A stretch of 34,264 nt of DNA. It comes from Candidatus Fibrimonadaceae bacterium. Lineage in GTDB: Bacteria; Fibrobacterota; Fibrobacteria; Fibrobacterales; Fibrobacteraceae. A program made the translations under genes and the position numbers. The stretch is taken from positions 1 through 34,264 of the forward strand of contig JAITFP010000080.1 in assembly GCA_031281275.1 (NCBI GenBank), written 5' to 3'. The number at the start of each line of letters is the position of its first letter. The stretch's first letter is position 1. Positions 15,846 to 23,480 of this stretch are shown in pieces. The notes under the pieces are model-generated. The model saw only the letters and a list, made by a program, of their open reading frames with translations. It had not been told where the DNA came from and did no database searches.

Positions 15846-15856
15846 AATATAGAAAA
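15846..15856 (-). promoter_or_regulatory. Promoter-like box TTTTCTATATT, leadered class, PfkB gene
   Basis: The box ends 23 nt before the ATG and is followed by a good Shine-Dalgarno. It starts directly after the TAA of the upstream Cys-rich gene. Confidence 0.6.
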
Positions 15857-17059
15857 TTATTTTTCAAACACGGCTCCGTATCTGCATTCTTGCGTTTGGG
15901 GGTTATAAAATTCGGTTGCTCCGCATCTTGTAAGGACGGTATTGTTTTTGCATAATTGCGTTGCTGGGTAATAAACAGTTGTTCCGCATTTTGCAAGCAC
16001 AACATTGTCTTTACAGCCTTGCGTTGCTGGATTATAAGGAATATCCCCACACTTTGGAAGTGCAAACACAGCATTGTCTTTGCAACCAAATACTTTTGGG
16101 TCATAAAGGGTTTCCCCGCACCTTGCAAATACAACATTGTCTTTGCAATCGTGTGTTATCGGGTCATAAAGGATTGTTCCACATTTTGCAAGCACAAAAT
16201 CTTTTTTGCATACGTAAGTTTTGGAGTCATAAAATATTTCTCCGCATTTTGCAAGCACAACATTGTCTTTGCAACCGTGTGTTGTTGGGTCATAAGAGGT
16301 TGTTCCACATTTTGGAAATACAAATACAGCATTGTCTTTGCAACCGTGCGTTGCAGGGTTATAAGAAGTTGTTCCACATACTGAAAATAGGGTATTGTTT
16401 TCGCATTTTTGTTTTAACGGATTATATTGAGTTTCGTTGCATAGCGCACGGTAGGCAATATCACCTGAACAAATATGAGTTGTGGGATTATAAGACATGC
16501 CATCGCATAAATCATAAATTCCGCCATCATAGCAAAATTTTTTGTTAGGATTAAATACTGCATCGCATTTTTTTAGAGTAGGACTACTATTATTATTACT
16601 GGTACCAGCACTAATGCTGGCATAGTTCTTTGAAAATTTATCCACTGAGAAATGTTGATCTGCGATTACATTGGCAGTACCAGCATCATTTTCTTTTTTT
16701 ACTGAAGTTCCCAATTTATTTGCTACCATGTTTTTTATCGTTTCTAAGCCAACATCTTTAAGCAAGGATTGTATTTCATCGAGAGATTCTGGAAAAGATT
16801 TAAGGCAGCCGAATGTCATGCCTATATCCATTTTATCGCTATCTTTGGGTTTGCCAAAAGGTGCTTTTGCCTGCAATTTCGCTTTTCCCACTGCTAGTGG
16901 CAAGTCGGTTATGAATTTTTGCATATCAAATCCGTTTCCTTTAGAAATTGTTATGATTTCTTCTACGCAAGATTTGGGAATGTTAGAGGCAGAAGCTATT
17001 GATAGTGCGAAAGTTACTGCAATGGCAGTTAACGCGATTTTTGGGAGTTGTATTTTCAT
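15857..17059 (-). CDS. Secreted protein with eleven two-cysteine repeats
   Basis: A 400-residue exported protein of unknown function. A signal peptide covers about residues 1-24 ('SIASA'). Residues about 25-160 are a unique domain with three or fewer Cys. From Cys165 to the C-terminus there are eleven units of about 21-23 residues with the pattern C-G-x3-Y-[DN]-P-x-T-x2-C-K-[DN]-N-x-V. Each carries two Cys, suggesting one disulfide or metal site per unit. Four related units occur near the end of the 2284-residue GLUG protein in this window. The ATG has AAGGAG about 8 nt upstream and a box variant at 17085-17095. A cell-surface or matrix role is inference. Confidence 0.82.
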   Translation of the reverse strand: MKIQLPKIALTAIAVTFALSIASASNIPKSCVEEIITISKGNGFDMQKFITDLPLAVGKAKLQAKAPFGKPKDSDKMDIGMTFGCLKSFPESLDEIQSLLKDVGLETIKNMVANKLGTSVKKENDAGTANVIADQHFSVDKFSKNYASISAGTSNNNSSPTLKKCDAVFNPNKKFCYDGGIYDLCDGMSYNPTTHICSGDIAYRALCNETQYNPLKQKCENNTLFSVCGTTSYNPATHGCKDNAVFVFPKCGTTSYDPTTHGCKDNVVLAKCGEIFYDSKTYVCKKDFVLAKCGTILYDPITHDCKDNVVFARCGETLYDPKVFGCKDNAVFALPKCGDIPYNPATQGCKDNVVLAKCGTTVYYPATQLCKNNTVLTRCGATEFYNPQTQECRYGAVFEK

Positions 17060-17084
17060 TGTCTGTCTCCTTGTTTTTTATTGA

Positions 17085-17095
17085 AATTTAGAAAA
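17085..17095 (-). promoter_or_regulatory. Promoter-like box TTTTCTAAATT, leadered class
   Basis: One mismatch to the window consensus (TAAATT). It ends 25 nt before the ATG at 17059, which has a Shine-Dalgarno. Confidence 0.45.
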
Positions 17096-17218
17096 TTATG
17101 TTAATTTTGGAAAAAAATGCACAAAAATGTCAACAGATGTTTGCAAAATAACGATTTCTGAATTTTTTTTCCGTTTTTTTACGTCTAACAAGTAACAAGA
17201 AAAAAATGGAGGTTCAAT

Positions 17219-18040
17219 ATGACCGAGGCTAGAACAAACCGCAATCATAAGGATAGTGTGTTCACAAGGCTTTTCAGCGAAAAAAGCAATCTTTTGGAGC
17301 TATATAGCGCAATTAGCGGCAAAAGCTACCCAGAAAGCACAAAGATAGAGATAGTCACTCTCTCGGATGTGCTTTATATGAATCAAATCAACGATATAGC
17401 CTTTGTGATGGAAGACAGGCTTATAGTACTCATTGAGCACCAATCTTCGGTCAATAACAATATGCCGCTTAGGATGCTCCAGTATTTGTCAGCGGAATAC
17501 GATATAATAGTTGACAGAAAAAACCTTTATAAGGAAAAAAGGATAATGATACCATCTCCAGAATTCATAGTTCTGTACAACGGAGATAAAAAATTTCCCG
17601 ATTACAAGGAACTTAAATTATCCGATTCCTTCAAGTTTAAAACCCCCGACTTATATTTGGAGCTTGTGGTAAGGGTTTACAACATAAATAAGGGTCGTAA
17701 TGCGGAGATGGCAAGCAGAAGCCCTGTTCTGAGCGGTTACGAGGAGTTCATATCTGAGATAAAAGAGAATTTAAAGTCTATGGAGCTTCGTGAGGCAATC
17801 AAATTGGCAGTGAAAACTTGCATAAGCAAAAATATTTTAGTATCTTTTCTGGAAAGGCACAGCTCGGAGGTTGAGAATATGTTGCGAGGCGAATGGAATA
17901 TGGATGAAGCCATTGAGGTTAGGTGTGAGGAAGCTAGGGAAGATGAGCGCGAGGAAATTCTAGACCTCATAAAGAAAGGCTATACTTTATCCGACATTGA
18001 GAATCACCTCCGTAGACAAATTCGCCCAGCAACTGCATAG
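17219..18040 (+). CDS. Rpn-family PD-(D/E)XK nuclease / putative transposase
   Basis: A 273-residue member of the Rpn (recombination-promoting nuclease) group, often annotated as a putative transposase. The N-terminus 'KDSVFTRLFSEKSNLLELYSAISG' is the family hallmark. The nuclease core reads 'NDIAFVMEDRLIVLIEHQSS', giving the active-site Asp (about 59) and E-x-Q (about 73-75), the usual variant of ExK in this family. The C-terminus is acidic and basic helical. GGAGG at 17208-17212 lies 6 nt before the ATG. No recurring promoter box and no terminal inverted repeats are visible. Family members in E. coli cut DNA and promote RecA-independent recombination; the role here is unknown. Confidence 0.86.
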   Translation: MTEARTNRNHKDSVFTRLFSEKSNLLELYSAISGKSYPESTKIEIVTLSDVLYMNQINDIAFVMEDRLIVLIEHQSSVNNNMPLRMLQYLSAEYDIIVDRKNLYKEKRIMIPSPEFIVLYNGDKKFPDYKELKLSDSFKFKTPDLYLELVVRVYNINKGRNAEMASRSPVLSGYEEFISEIKENLKSMELREAIKLAVKTCISKNILVSFLERHSSEVENMLRGEWNMDEAIEVRCEEAREDEREEILDLIKKGYTLSDIENHLRRQIRPATA

Positions 18041-18269
18041 CGGAATAGTTCTAATTAAATTCCGATTATTGGTATATTGCCCATAACGCTATCTCCTAAT
18101 TTTGAGGTTTTACCAGAACAATAAAAAACGCCCATCTGTAAAACCTTTACCAAGTGTCTGTTATACTTATTTGCATTAGGGCGACTGGAATGTAGGTGAA
18201 GAATATTCCCTAATGGGGGGAATGTAGAAAATTTCTTTTGTCAGAACCCCGATTCACCCGATTAAAGGA
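18041..18269 (+). other. Intergenic region with gene debris, orphan promoter box and short repeats
   Basis: These 229 bases hold no convincing gene. On the - strand an open frame from the orphan box (18221-18231) runs without an early ATG to a TAA near 18052, including an internal ATG with 'SGKTSK' coding. A 16-base sequence at 18100-18115 recurs at 27110-27125. A GATTCA/GGATT-rich interspersed repeat lies at 18239-18280. It looks like a degraded locus. Confidence 0.5.
18221..18231 (-). promoter_or_regulatory. Orphan promoter-like box TTTTCTACATT
   Basis: Same box as before the zinc-ribbon FISUMP gene, but with no gene within the usual 6-38 nt downstream on the - strand. Probably left over from a decayed gene. 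Confidence 0.35.
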
Positions 18270-18280
18270 TTAACAGGATT
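18239..18280 (-). repeat. Interspersed repeat copy (GATTCA/GGATT family)
   Basis: TGTCAGAACCCCGATTCA at 18239-18256 matches 27254-27271 at 17 of 18 bases. The following AAAGGATTAACAGGATT part resembles intergenic repeats seen in many environmental bacteria. Lies just after the decayed lipoprotein frame. Confidence 0.5.
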
Positions 18281-18485
18281 GCTGGATATATGCGCTTGCT
18301 ATGATGCAAGTTTTTTGGCTTCGCTGACATAACTCACTTAGTCCTTTTTGGGCAAGATCAATGTACTGATACTCCCCATTTGTCCCTTTAACTGGGATTA
18401 TTGAAAAATCTGTGTCTGTTTTGTTTCCGCAAGCGAAGCAGAGAACCATTGCCGTTGCGATGAGTGTTAACTTTACCTTTTTCAT
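18270..18485 (-). pseudogene. Truncated lipoprotein, possibly WG-repeat type
   Basis: A 71-residue frame with a clear lipoprotein signal ('VLCFACG', Cys about 19). It continues 'FSIIPVKGTNGEYQYIDLAQKG', which resembles the first unit of WG-repeat lipoproteins, and then changes to a short unrelated tail ending at TGA near interspersed repeat sequence. I infer a 3' deletion or replacement, not a complete small gene. The start at 18485 is chosen for its AGGAG (18493-18497), which overlaps the stop of the upstream MORN gene; the longer frame to 18515 lies within that gene. It would be translationally coupled to the upstream gene. Confidence 0.5.
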
Positions 18486-18495
18486 ACCTTTTCTC

Positions 18496-19893
18496 CTATT
18501 GTTTTTGTTCCACATCGTCTATGTAATTAATCGTTTTTATTAATTTTCCATCATAGTCAAATGTTTTCATTTCTCCGTGAAGTTTTCCATTTTTATAATT
18601 GGTTACAGATTGTAAATTTCCGTTTATGTAAAATCCTTTAGATTCTCCGTGTTTTTTACCATTATTGTAACGCTCTATGCTTTTCAATTCCCCACTTCCG
18701 TAAAACGATTTCCATTCTCCATGTTCCTTGCCGTCCTTGTAGTATTCTACTCCACTACTCTCGTTACCGTAGAAGTAATCATCATGACTCCATTTCCATT
18801 CTCCTTGCTTCTTACCGTCTATATAATTTCCAATAAGTGAATAACCTTCTTCATCTCCTTCTAAAAGTTTTCCGTGGAATTTTCCGTCTTTCATATTTGC
18901 ATCACAACTATAACCACATGGATAACAATCTGAACAATTAACTTTTCCGCTATATGGTTTATTTTTCATAAAATAAACATCGCCTCTTTTTTCTAACTCA
19001 GATATATGAACTGGGCTAGGACATATTTTGTCTGCTTTTGCTTTTTGGGTTATATATTCTTGCATACATTTGGTCTGTGCTTTGGTATCAATTTTTACTT
19101 GCTGAACCTGAGATTCTTGTTCTTGCTGGCATTTGGTTTGACCACTTGTAACTTTTTCTGATAGAGCTTTATACTCTTCCGAGCATTCTCTATCTTGTGT
19201 TAATCTGGCTTGATATTCTTGCTGGCATTTGTTATAGCCACTGTCTTCCAAACATTTGGCGTAGTCACTTGTAGATTTGTTTGTTTGGGCTTGATATTCT
19301 TGCTGGCATCTGTTATAGCCACTGTCTTCCAAACATTTAGTGTAATCACTCGTAGCTTCGGCATATATTGCTTGGGCTGCTCCCGTACATTTTGTATAAT
19401 CATTTACAGCGGTTTTAACTCCTTGAGCTAATTGGGATTTATATTCTTCCATACATTTAGCCAATCCACTTGTTGCTTGAATTTGCATTAGTCTTGCTTG
19501 ATGTTCTTGTAGGCATTTAGTCTGACTACTAGCTCCTGGACATTCGGCATAGTCGCTTTTAGCTTTGGTTGCTTGAGATTGATATTCTTGTGCACATTTT
19601 ATATAGTTACTGGCTTCTTGGCATTTTGTATAGTCGTCTGTAGCTTTGGCTATTTGAGATTGAGTTTTTTGTGAACATTTTGTTTGAGCACTTTTAATTT
19701 GTTTTAATAGAGATGGAACTTTATATTTTTCCAAGCATTTGTTATATTTGACTTGGTTGCTTGTGTAAGTTTGGCTGCATCTATCGGAAATAGCTTTCGC
19801 TTTCTTGGTTTCAATATCGCAAGCGGATTGTGCAAATGCAATGCTTGTTAGCGTAGTCGCCATTATAACAAAAATGGAGAATATTGTTTTCAT
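18496..19893 (-). CDS. Secreted Cys/Gln-rich repeat protein with C-terminal MORN/YwqK-like repeats
   Basis: A 465-residue exported protein with signal peptide about 1-22 ('SIAFAQ'). Residues about 24-300 are an alpha-helical, Gln/Lys/Tyr-rich segment with a Cys roughly every 10-16 residues ('KCLEDSGYNKCQQEYQAQ' type units), predicted to be coiled-coil and disulfide-linked. Residues about 315-465 contain MORN-like units ('GKKHGEWKSFYGSGELKS' type), the YwqK family pattern, preceded by 'KNKPYSGKV'. AGGAG at 19901-19905 lies 7 nt before the ATG. An 81-bp in-frame tandem duplication lies at 19207-19368. Function is unknown; a surface or envelope scaffold is inference. Confidence 0.8.
   Translation of the reverse strand: MKTIFSIFVIMATTLTSIAFAQSACDIETKKAKAISDRCSQTYTSNQVKYNKCLEKYKVPSLLKQIKSAQTKCSQKTQSQIAKATDDYTKCQEASNYIKCAQEYQSQATKAKSDYAECPGASSQTKCLQEHQARLMQIQATSGLAKCMEEYKSQLAQGVKTAVNDYTKCTGAAQAIYAEATSDYTKCLEDSGYNRCQQEYQAQTNKSTSDYAKCLEDSGYNKCQQEYQARLTQDRECSEEYKALSEKVTSGQTKCQQEQESQVQQVKIDTKAQTKCMQEYITQKAKADKICPSPVHISELEKRGDVYFMKNKPYSGKVNCSDCYPCGYSCDANMKDGKFHGKLLEGDEEGYSLIGNYIDGKKQGEWKWSHDDYFYGNESSGVEYYKDGKEHGEWKSFYGSGELKSIERYNNGKKHGESKGFYINGNLQSVTNYKNGKLHGEMKTFDYDGKLIKTINYIDDVEQKQ
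19207..19368 (-). repeat. 81-bp in-frame tandem duplication
   Basis: Two copies starting at 19207 and 19288 are nearly identical over more than 60 bases, each encoding a 27-residue unit with 'CLEDSGY' and 'CQQEYQA'. It keeps frame, so it can expand or contract without breaking the gene. Confidence 0.75.
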
Positions 19894-20030
19894 TTTCTAA
19901 CTCCTATATTTCCCACTTATTTTCCACATCCAAACCCTTGGGAACACAAGGCTTGGCGAGTTCGTGCCACCATTGGCACAATTATTTGCTACATTTACCA
20001 ATCATAAATCTAACAATATTTTGAGAATAT

Positions 20031-22328
20031 TCATTTTCTCCTTCTCACTTTTCTCTCATCCCCACTTTGCTCAGATTTTTCCTTCATATCCCTCAACATA
20101 CTATAAAAGGGTAATGAAAGACCGCCTTTTATTGTCCAATAATTCGCATTACGATTATCCATTGATATTATGTAATATTGCATATCAACGAAGAAAAGTA
20201 ATCTAAGTCCACCACCGATTGAGAATGATGGGTCAGAGTGCGATTTATCAACGTACCAACCGGCTCCTGTTGTCAAGTACAACCAATTATATTTACCCAA
20301 TGATAACTTTGCTGAAGCTCCTCCTCTACATGAGTATGTACGTGTAGTTGAGTCGTTGTCTTCTTTCTTTTCTATAAAACCAAAATCAACATCCGCTCCA
20401 AACCTTAAATGACCGTCAAAAATACTCACAAATTCAGGATTTATGGATAAAACACTATTGTTTTTATTATATGCCGGATCTATATTTCCTACATTTAAGT
20501 ACCCAAAGCCAATACCAATCATCGGCTCTCTAAGAAGATCGCGGTCATGCTTCTCCGCTTTATTAATCCCCCAATCATTATCTATGCTTGTAGGAACGTT
20601 ATAATCAACATCTATTTGGTCTCGTAAACAACGTACACTAAACAAGACGCTCTTAGCATCTTTGCTTCGGCGTATACGCTCGCCGAGGTAGTACATACCC
20701 TGAAGGTAGGCGTCACTGCTACTGATATCCTTGGGTATCCAATAGACGCTACTACTGCCACTGCCGAAATAGCCTTCCGAATCGCCGTAGCCGCCTGGCA
20801 GGGCGGAAAAGCCATAGGCATCCGTGCCGTTATTGCTGTTCCAGCCACTCTTAGCCCTTAAGACTTTTTCTGCTATTTTTTCATCACCAACAGTTGCTTC
20901 CAATACATCCCACTCTTTTCCGCTTGGCAAATGCCAGCCTTTAGGACAAGCAGTTTTAGCAGTTTCCCAATTATACAATCTCCCATATTTGTCACAGTTG
21001 GCAGATTTGTTGGCATAACACCTGCTACCGTTTGCATTGTAATTCAAATTTTCCGCCATCCACATCTGCCTACCTATATTCACAACTTTGTATCTCTTGC
21101 CATCACGTGAATCGGTAAGGTAACCACCACTCACACCACCTATGTTCTTGACAGTATGCGTAACCTTATCATTATGCTCCAACTTAATATCCACCATTTC
21201 TCTGTCTTTACCTATCTCCACTTTCGCACACAACGGAACGGCGCCGCTGAAAGGCGTTTCTCCAACCTGCTTGCCATTCACAAAAACAGGCTCGCTAACG
21301 GGTTCGCCATCCGCTTCCGCACTCAAAACCAAACCACCCTTTTTCAGCCTTATTTGACTTGCCATATCAAAAACTTCACGCTTGTCCTTGTTTATACCTG
21401 CCTCAAAACTTATATCCCCATAACACCTATGGCTAAGTTCCACGCTATATTTATTGGGTGAAAGCCTGTTTTCAAAAGAGGAAAAGGTTTTGCCATTTAT
21501 GGTCAAACTCCATCGCTCATCTCTGCCAATGCCATCCGAATAAGCTGGCTTTATCTCCAATACCCCGAAATTCGCCTTCATCCGAATGCGTATGCTCTGA
21601 TTATTCTGTTTAATGGAAACAGTTGTGTCTGCTCTTTCGTATTGCTCCAATACAGCAATTATGCGAACACTACCTTCCCTAAGTTCAACTCCGCACGGTG
21701 TTTTCGCGCAACGCTCATCAGGTATTCCATTAAAACTCAAATTGGCTCCTTCTGGGTCGCTTGATATATTTACCAAATAAGGTTTTTCGCCTGCAAATTC
21801 GTAATCACCGCCAGATGTTTGCGCATTGTATATGCCTGGTTCAAAAATGGGTCCGCTTGAAATACCCAGCATTTTCCTGAACATTGCTGGCGCATTTTCG
21901 TTTATTACTGTTAGCAAACCAGATAGGTCTTTAGCTTCGCCCGTGAAGGAACCGATTAAATTGCCTCTAACAACGTTAAACAAATTCATAGTGATGGTCA
22001 AATTACCACCCAAGCGACCCAGCCTCGCCTGACCAATATAATCTGCGCTTATTTCCTTGCCCATCTCTAGCATACATTTATTTTTGCATTCTTCTTTTCT
22101 CTCTGGACCCAGTATTTCTATTATTCTTTCCGAGGTCAAAACATCATATTTATCTTCGGGCAACATTTTCACAGCTATTTCGCGTAGCCTACTGGTCAAA
22201 TAGGTTAATTCCGTGAAATCAAGCTCTGGTTTGCTGTCATCCACAGTGTTCAATATCGCAATAGGCTTTTGCACCTGTGCGTGAGCGGCAAAGGCAAAAA
22301 GTAGCAAAATGAAAAATGATTTTGCCAT
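20031..22328 (-). CDS. CsgG-like / PEGA / FISUMP protein with C-terminal barrel-like domain
   Basis: From the ATG at 22328 this is 765 residues. A signal peptide (about 1-17, 'AAHA') leads into a CsgG/TolB-N-like domain (about 20-165: 'KPIAILNTVDD', 'LTSERIIEIL', 'ADYIGQARLGRLGG'). Two PEGA-like domains follow (about 185-265 and 340-400), then a FISUMP domain (about 407-572: 'WMAENLNY', 'GWHLPSGKEWDVL', 'GFSALPGGYG'). The last 190 residues are Gly/aromatic-rich strands resembling an outer-membrane barrel. The frame stays open to 22397 through a poly-C-encoded proline run, but those residues precede the signal peptide and are unlikely to be translated. ATG 22334 is an alternative start. It is probably an envelope sensor or assembly protein (inference). 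Confidence 0.82.
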   Translation of the reverse strand: MAKSFFILLLFAFAAHAQVQKPIAILNTVDDSKPELDFTELTYLTSRLREIAVKMLPEDKYDVLTSERIIEILGPERKEECKNKCMLEMGKEISADYIGQARLGRLGGNLTITMNLFNVVRGNLIGSFTGEAKDLSGLLTVINENAPAMFRKMLGISSGPIFEPGIYNAQTSGGDYEFAGEKPYLVNISSDPEGANLSFNGIPDERCAKTPCGVELREGSVRIIAVLEQYERADTTVSIKQNNQSIRIRMKANFGVLEIKPAYSDGIGRDERWSLTINGKTFSSFENRLSPNKYSVELSHRCYGDISFEAGINKDKREVFDMASQIRLKKGGLVLSAEADGEPVSEPVFVNGKQVGETPFSGAVPLCAKVEIGKDREMVDIKLEHNDKVTHTVKNIGGVSGGYLTDSRDGKRYKVVNIGRQMWMAENLNYNANGSRCYANKSANCDKYGRLYNWETAKTACPKGWHLPSGKEWDVLEATVGDEKIAEKVLRAKSGWNSNNGTDAYGFSALPGGYGDSEGYFGSGSSSVYWIPKDISSSDAYLQGMYYLGERIRRSKDAKSVLFSVRCLRDQIDVDYNVPTSIDNDWGINKAEKHDRDLLREPMIGIGFGYLNVGNIDPAYNKNNSVLSINPEFVSIFDGHLRFGADVDFGFIEKKEDNDSTTRTYSCRGGASAKLSLGKYNWLYLTTGAGWYVDKSHSDPSFSIGGGLRLLFFVDMQYYIISMDNRNANYWTIKGGLSLPFYSMLRDMKEKSEQSGDERKVRRRK

Positions 22329-22368
22329 ATTCATAACATCCTGCCAACGGAGCCGAGAAAATCCGCGT

Positions 22369-22596
22369 TTATTCTGGGGGGGGGGGGGGGGGGTCATAGT
22401 AACCTATAGAAATGCCTTCTATTGCGTCACAAATAATGTTAGAATTGCGTATCTGCGACTCGGAGTGATTTTTGCCGAGCGAGAAAAAGGGAGGTTTATT
22501 TGGCACGTATGAGGGCATAAAAGGCAAATGGGAAAAACTGCTTTTATAGCTTGCACCGCAAGCCTTGCCAAAAATTGTTTTACTGTATAAAGACAT
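22369..22596 (-). CDS. Possible 75-residue ORF ending in the poly-C tract
   Basis: The frame starts at an ATG 11 nt after a box TTTCTATATT and ends just after the 18-base C tract, giving a C-terminal run of six Pro. The product has no recognised domain, no signal peptide and no Shine-Dalgarno. Its frame relative to the next gene depends on tract length: with 17 or 20 C's it would read in frame into the CsgG-like gene. It may instead be a long untranslated leader of that gene. Confidence 0.3.
   Translation of the reverse strand: MSLYSKTIFGKACGASYKSSFSHLPFMPSYVPNKPPFFSLGKNHSESQIRNSNIICDAIEGISIGYYDPPPPPPE
22376..22393 (+). repeat. Homopolymer of 18 G (C on the coding strand)
   Basis: Eighteen consecutive G's lie 47 bp upstream of the CsgG-like/FISUMP start, between it and its nearest upstream promoter box. 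Such tracts are hotspots for slipped-strand mispairing and also for sequencing error. Confidence 0.85.
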
Positions 22597-22607
22597 AATT
22601 GGGTATA

Positions 22608-22617
22608 AATATAGAAA
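22608..22617 (-). promoter_or_regulatory. Promoter-like box TTTCTATATT
   Basis: The box begins 7 nt after the zinc-ribbon FISUMP stop and ends 11 nt before the ATG at 22596. It is the only box found upstream of the CsgG-like gene. Confidence 0.5.
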
Positions 22618-22624
22618 TTTCCTC

Positions 22625-23425
22625 TCAATCCTTTACATAACGAACACTGCACAAGTCCCTTTTATTTCTGCTATTCCATTCTATGGTATAGTTCTTATGG
22701 TTCATATAGAAGTAGTAAGCATGAGTAGCATAGGATGGAGTTAAGATTTTACTACTGTCAATGTGGCTGTATTCGACTTTGTTATGCCAATCCTCTGTAG
22801 CACTCCACCAACAACCGTATTCACCTGCAAGTTCGAATCTATTATACGAACTGTCGTAGCAACCGCCTGGCAATGCTGCAAAACCGAGCCTATCCTCACC
22901 GTTGCCAGATTTTTCTTTTCCTTTACTGTCATACCAACTATTCCAACCCTCCCTTGCCTTAATATATTTACCAACCTTTGAAATTTTCGTGGGAATTCCG
23001 TTGCATATGTAACTATTCAATTCATTCCAGTCATCATTATTCGGCAAATGCCAACCACTCGGGCAGATTTTATTAGCTGTTTCCCAATCGTAAAGACGAC
23101 CGTATTTGTCGGAGTTAGCTTGTATTTCATCATTTGACAATTCACTATCTTCGCCATAGCATTTGCTACCATCGACCCCATAATTCAGATTCTCTGCCAT
23201 CCAAACTTGGTCGTTTATTCTTACTGTTTTATACGCCCTGCCCTCAAGGTCAATAAAAGGGGTACTAGGGATGTTAGAGACACTAGGAATTGTAGTCGTG
23301 ACCTTTGTTCCGCAGTTGGGGCAAAAGTTCATATTGTTTTTTAGTTTATTTCTGCGAGATAAACCGCAATTAGGGCAAAAGTTCGTATCCTCTTTCAATT
23401 CATATCCGCAATTTGAACAGAACAT
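22625..23425 (-). CDS. Zinc-ribbon protein with FISUMP domain
   Basis: A 266-residue protein with an unusual architecture. The N-terminus is a zinc ribbon with CxxC pairs at Cys3/6 and Cys17/20, followed by a third CPNC pair at 35/38 that has no partner. A Thr/Pro/Ser linker leads to one FISUMP domain (about 60-265: 'VWMAENLNYG', 'GRLYDWETANKICPSGWHLP', 'GFAALPGGCY', 'GCWWSATED', 'VRYV'). No signal peptide or membrane segment is present, so it should be cytoplasmic, unlike the other two FISUMP proteins here. ATG 23425 is chosen because AGGAG lies 8 nt upstream and zinc-ribbon proteins typically open 'MFCSNCG'. The ATG at 23452 is an alternative. Function is unknown. Confidence 0.82.
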   Translation of the reverse strand: MFCSNCGYELKEDTNFCPNCGLSRRNKLKNNMNFCPNCGTKVTTTIPSVSNIPSTPFIDLEGRAYKTVRINDQVWMAENLNYGVDGSKCYGEDSELSNDEIQANSDKYGRLYDWETANKICPSGWHLPNNDDWNELNSYICNGIPTKISKVGKYIKAREGWNSWYDSKGKEKSGNGEDRLGFAALPGGCYDSSYNRFELAGEYGCWWSATEDWHNKVEYSHIDSSKILTPSYATHAYYFYMNHKNYTIEWNSRNKRDLCSVRYVKD

Positions 23426-23463
23426 AACTTTTTCTCCTATATTTTTTCCCATTTTTAAGAGTA

Positions 23464-23474
23464 AATGTAGAAAA
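23464..23474 (-). promoter_or_regulatory. Promoter-like box TTTTCTACATT, leadered class
   Basis: The box lies 6 nt after the priA stop and 38 nt before the Shine-Dalgarno-bearing ATG at 23425. A second ATG at 23452 lies 11 nt after it. Confidence 0.5.
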
Positions 23475-23480
23475 TCATCT

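Noticed and set aside
17101-18060. Insertion sequence carrying the Rpn-family gene
   Set aside because: No terminal inverted repeats or target duplications are visible around the gene.
22329-22397. N-terminal extension of the CsgG-like protein starting MTPPPPP
   Set aside because: It would bury the signal peptide and depends on the homopolymer length; ATG 22328 or 22334 fits better.
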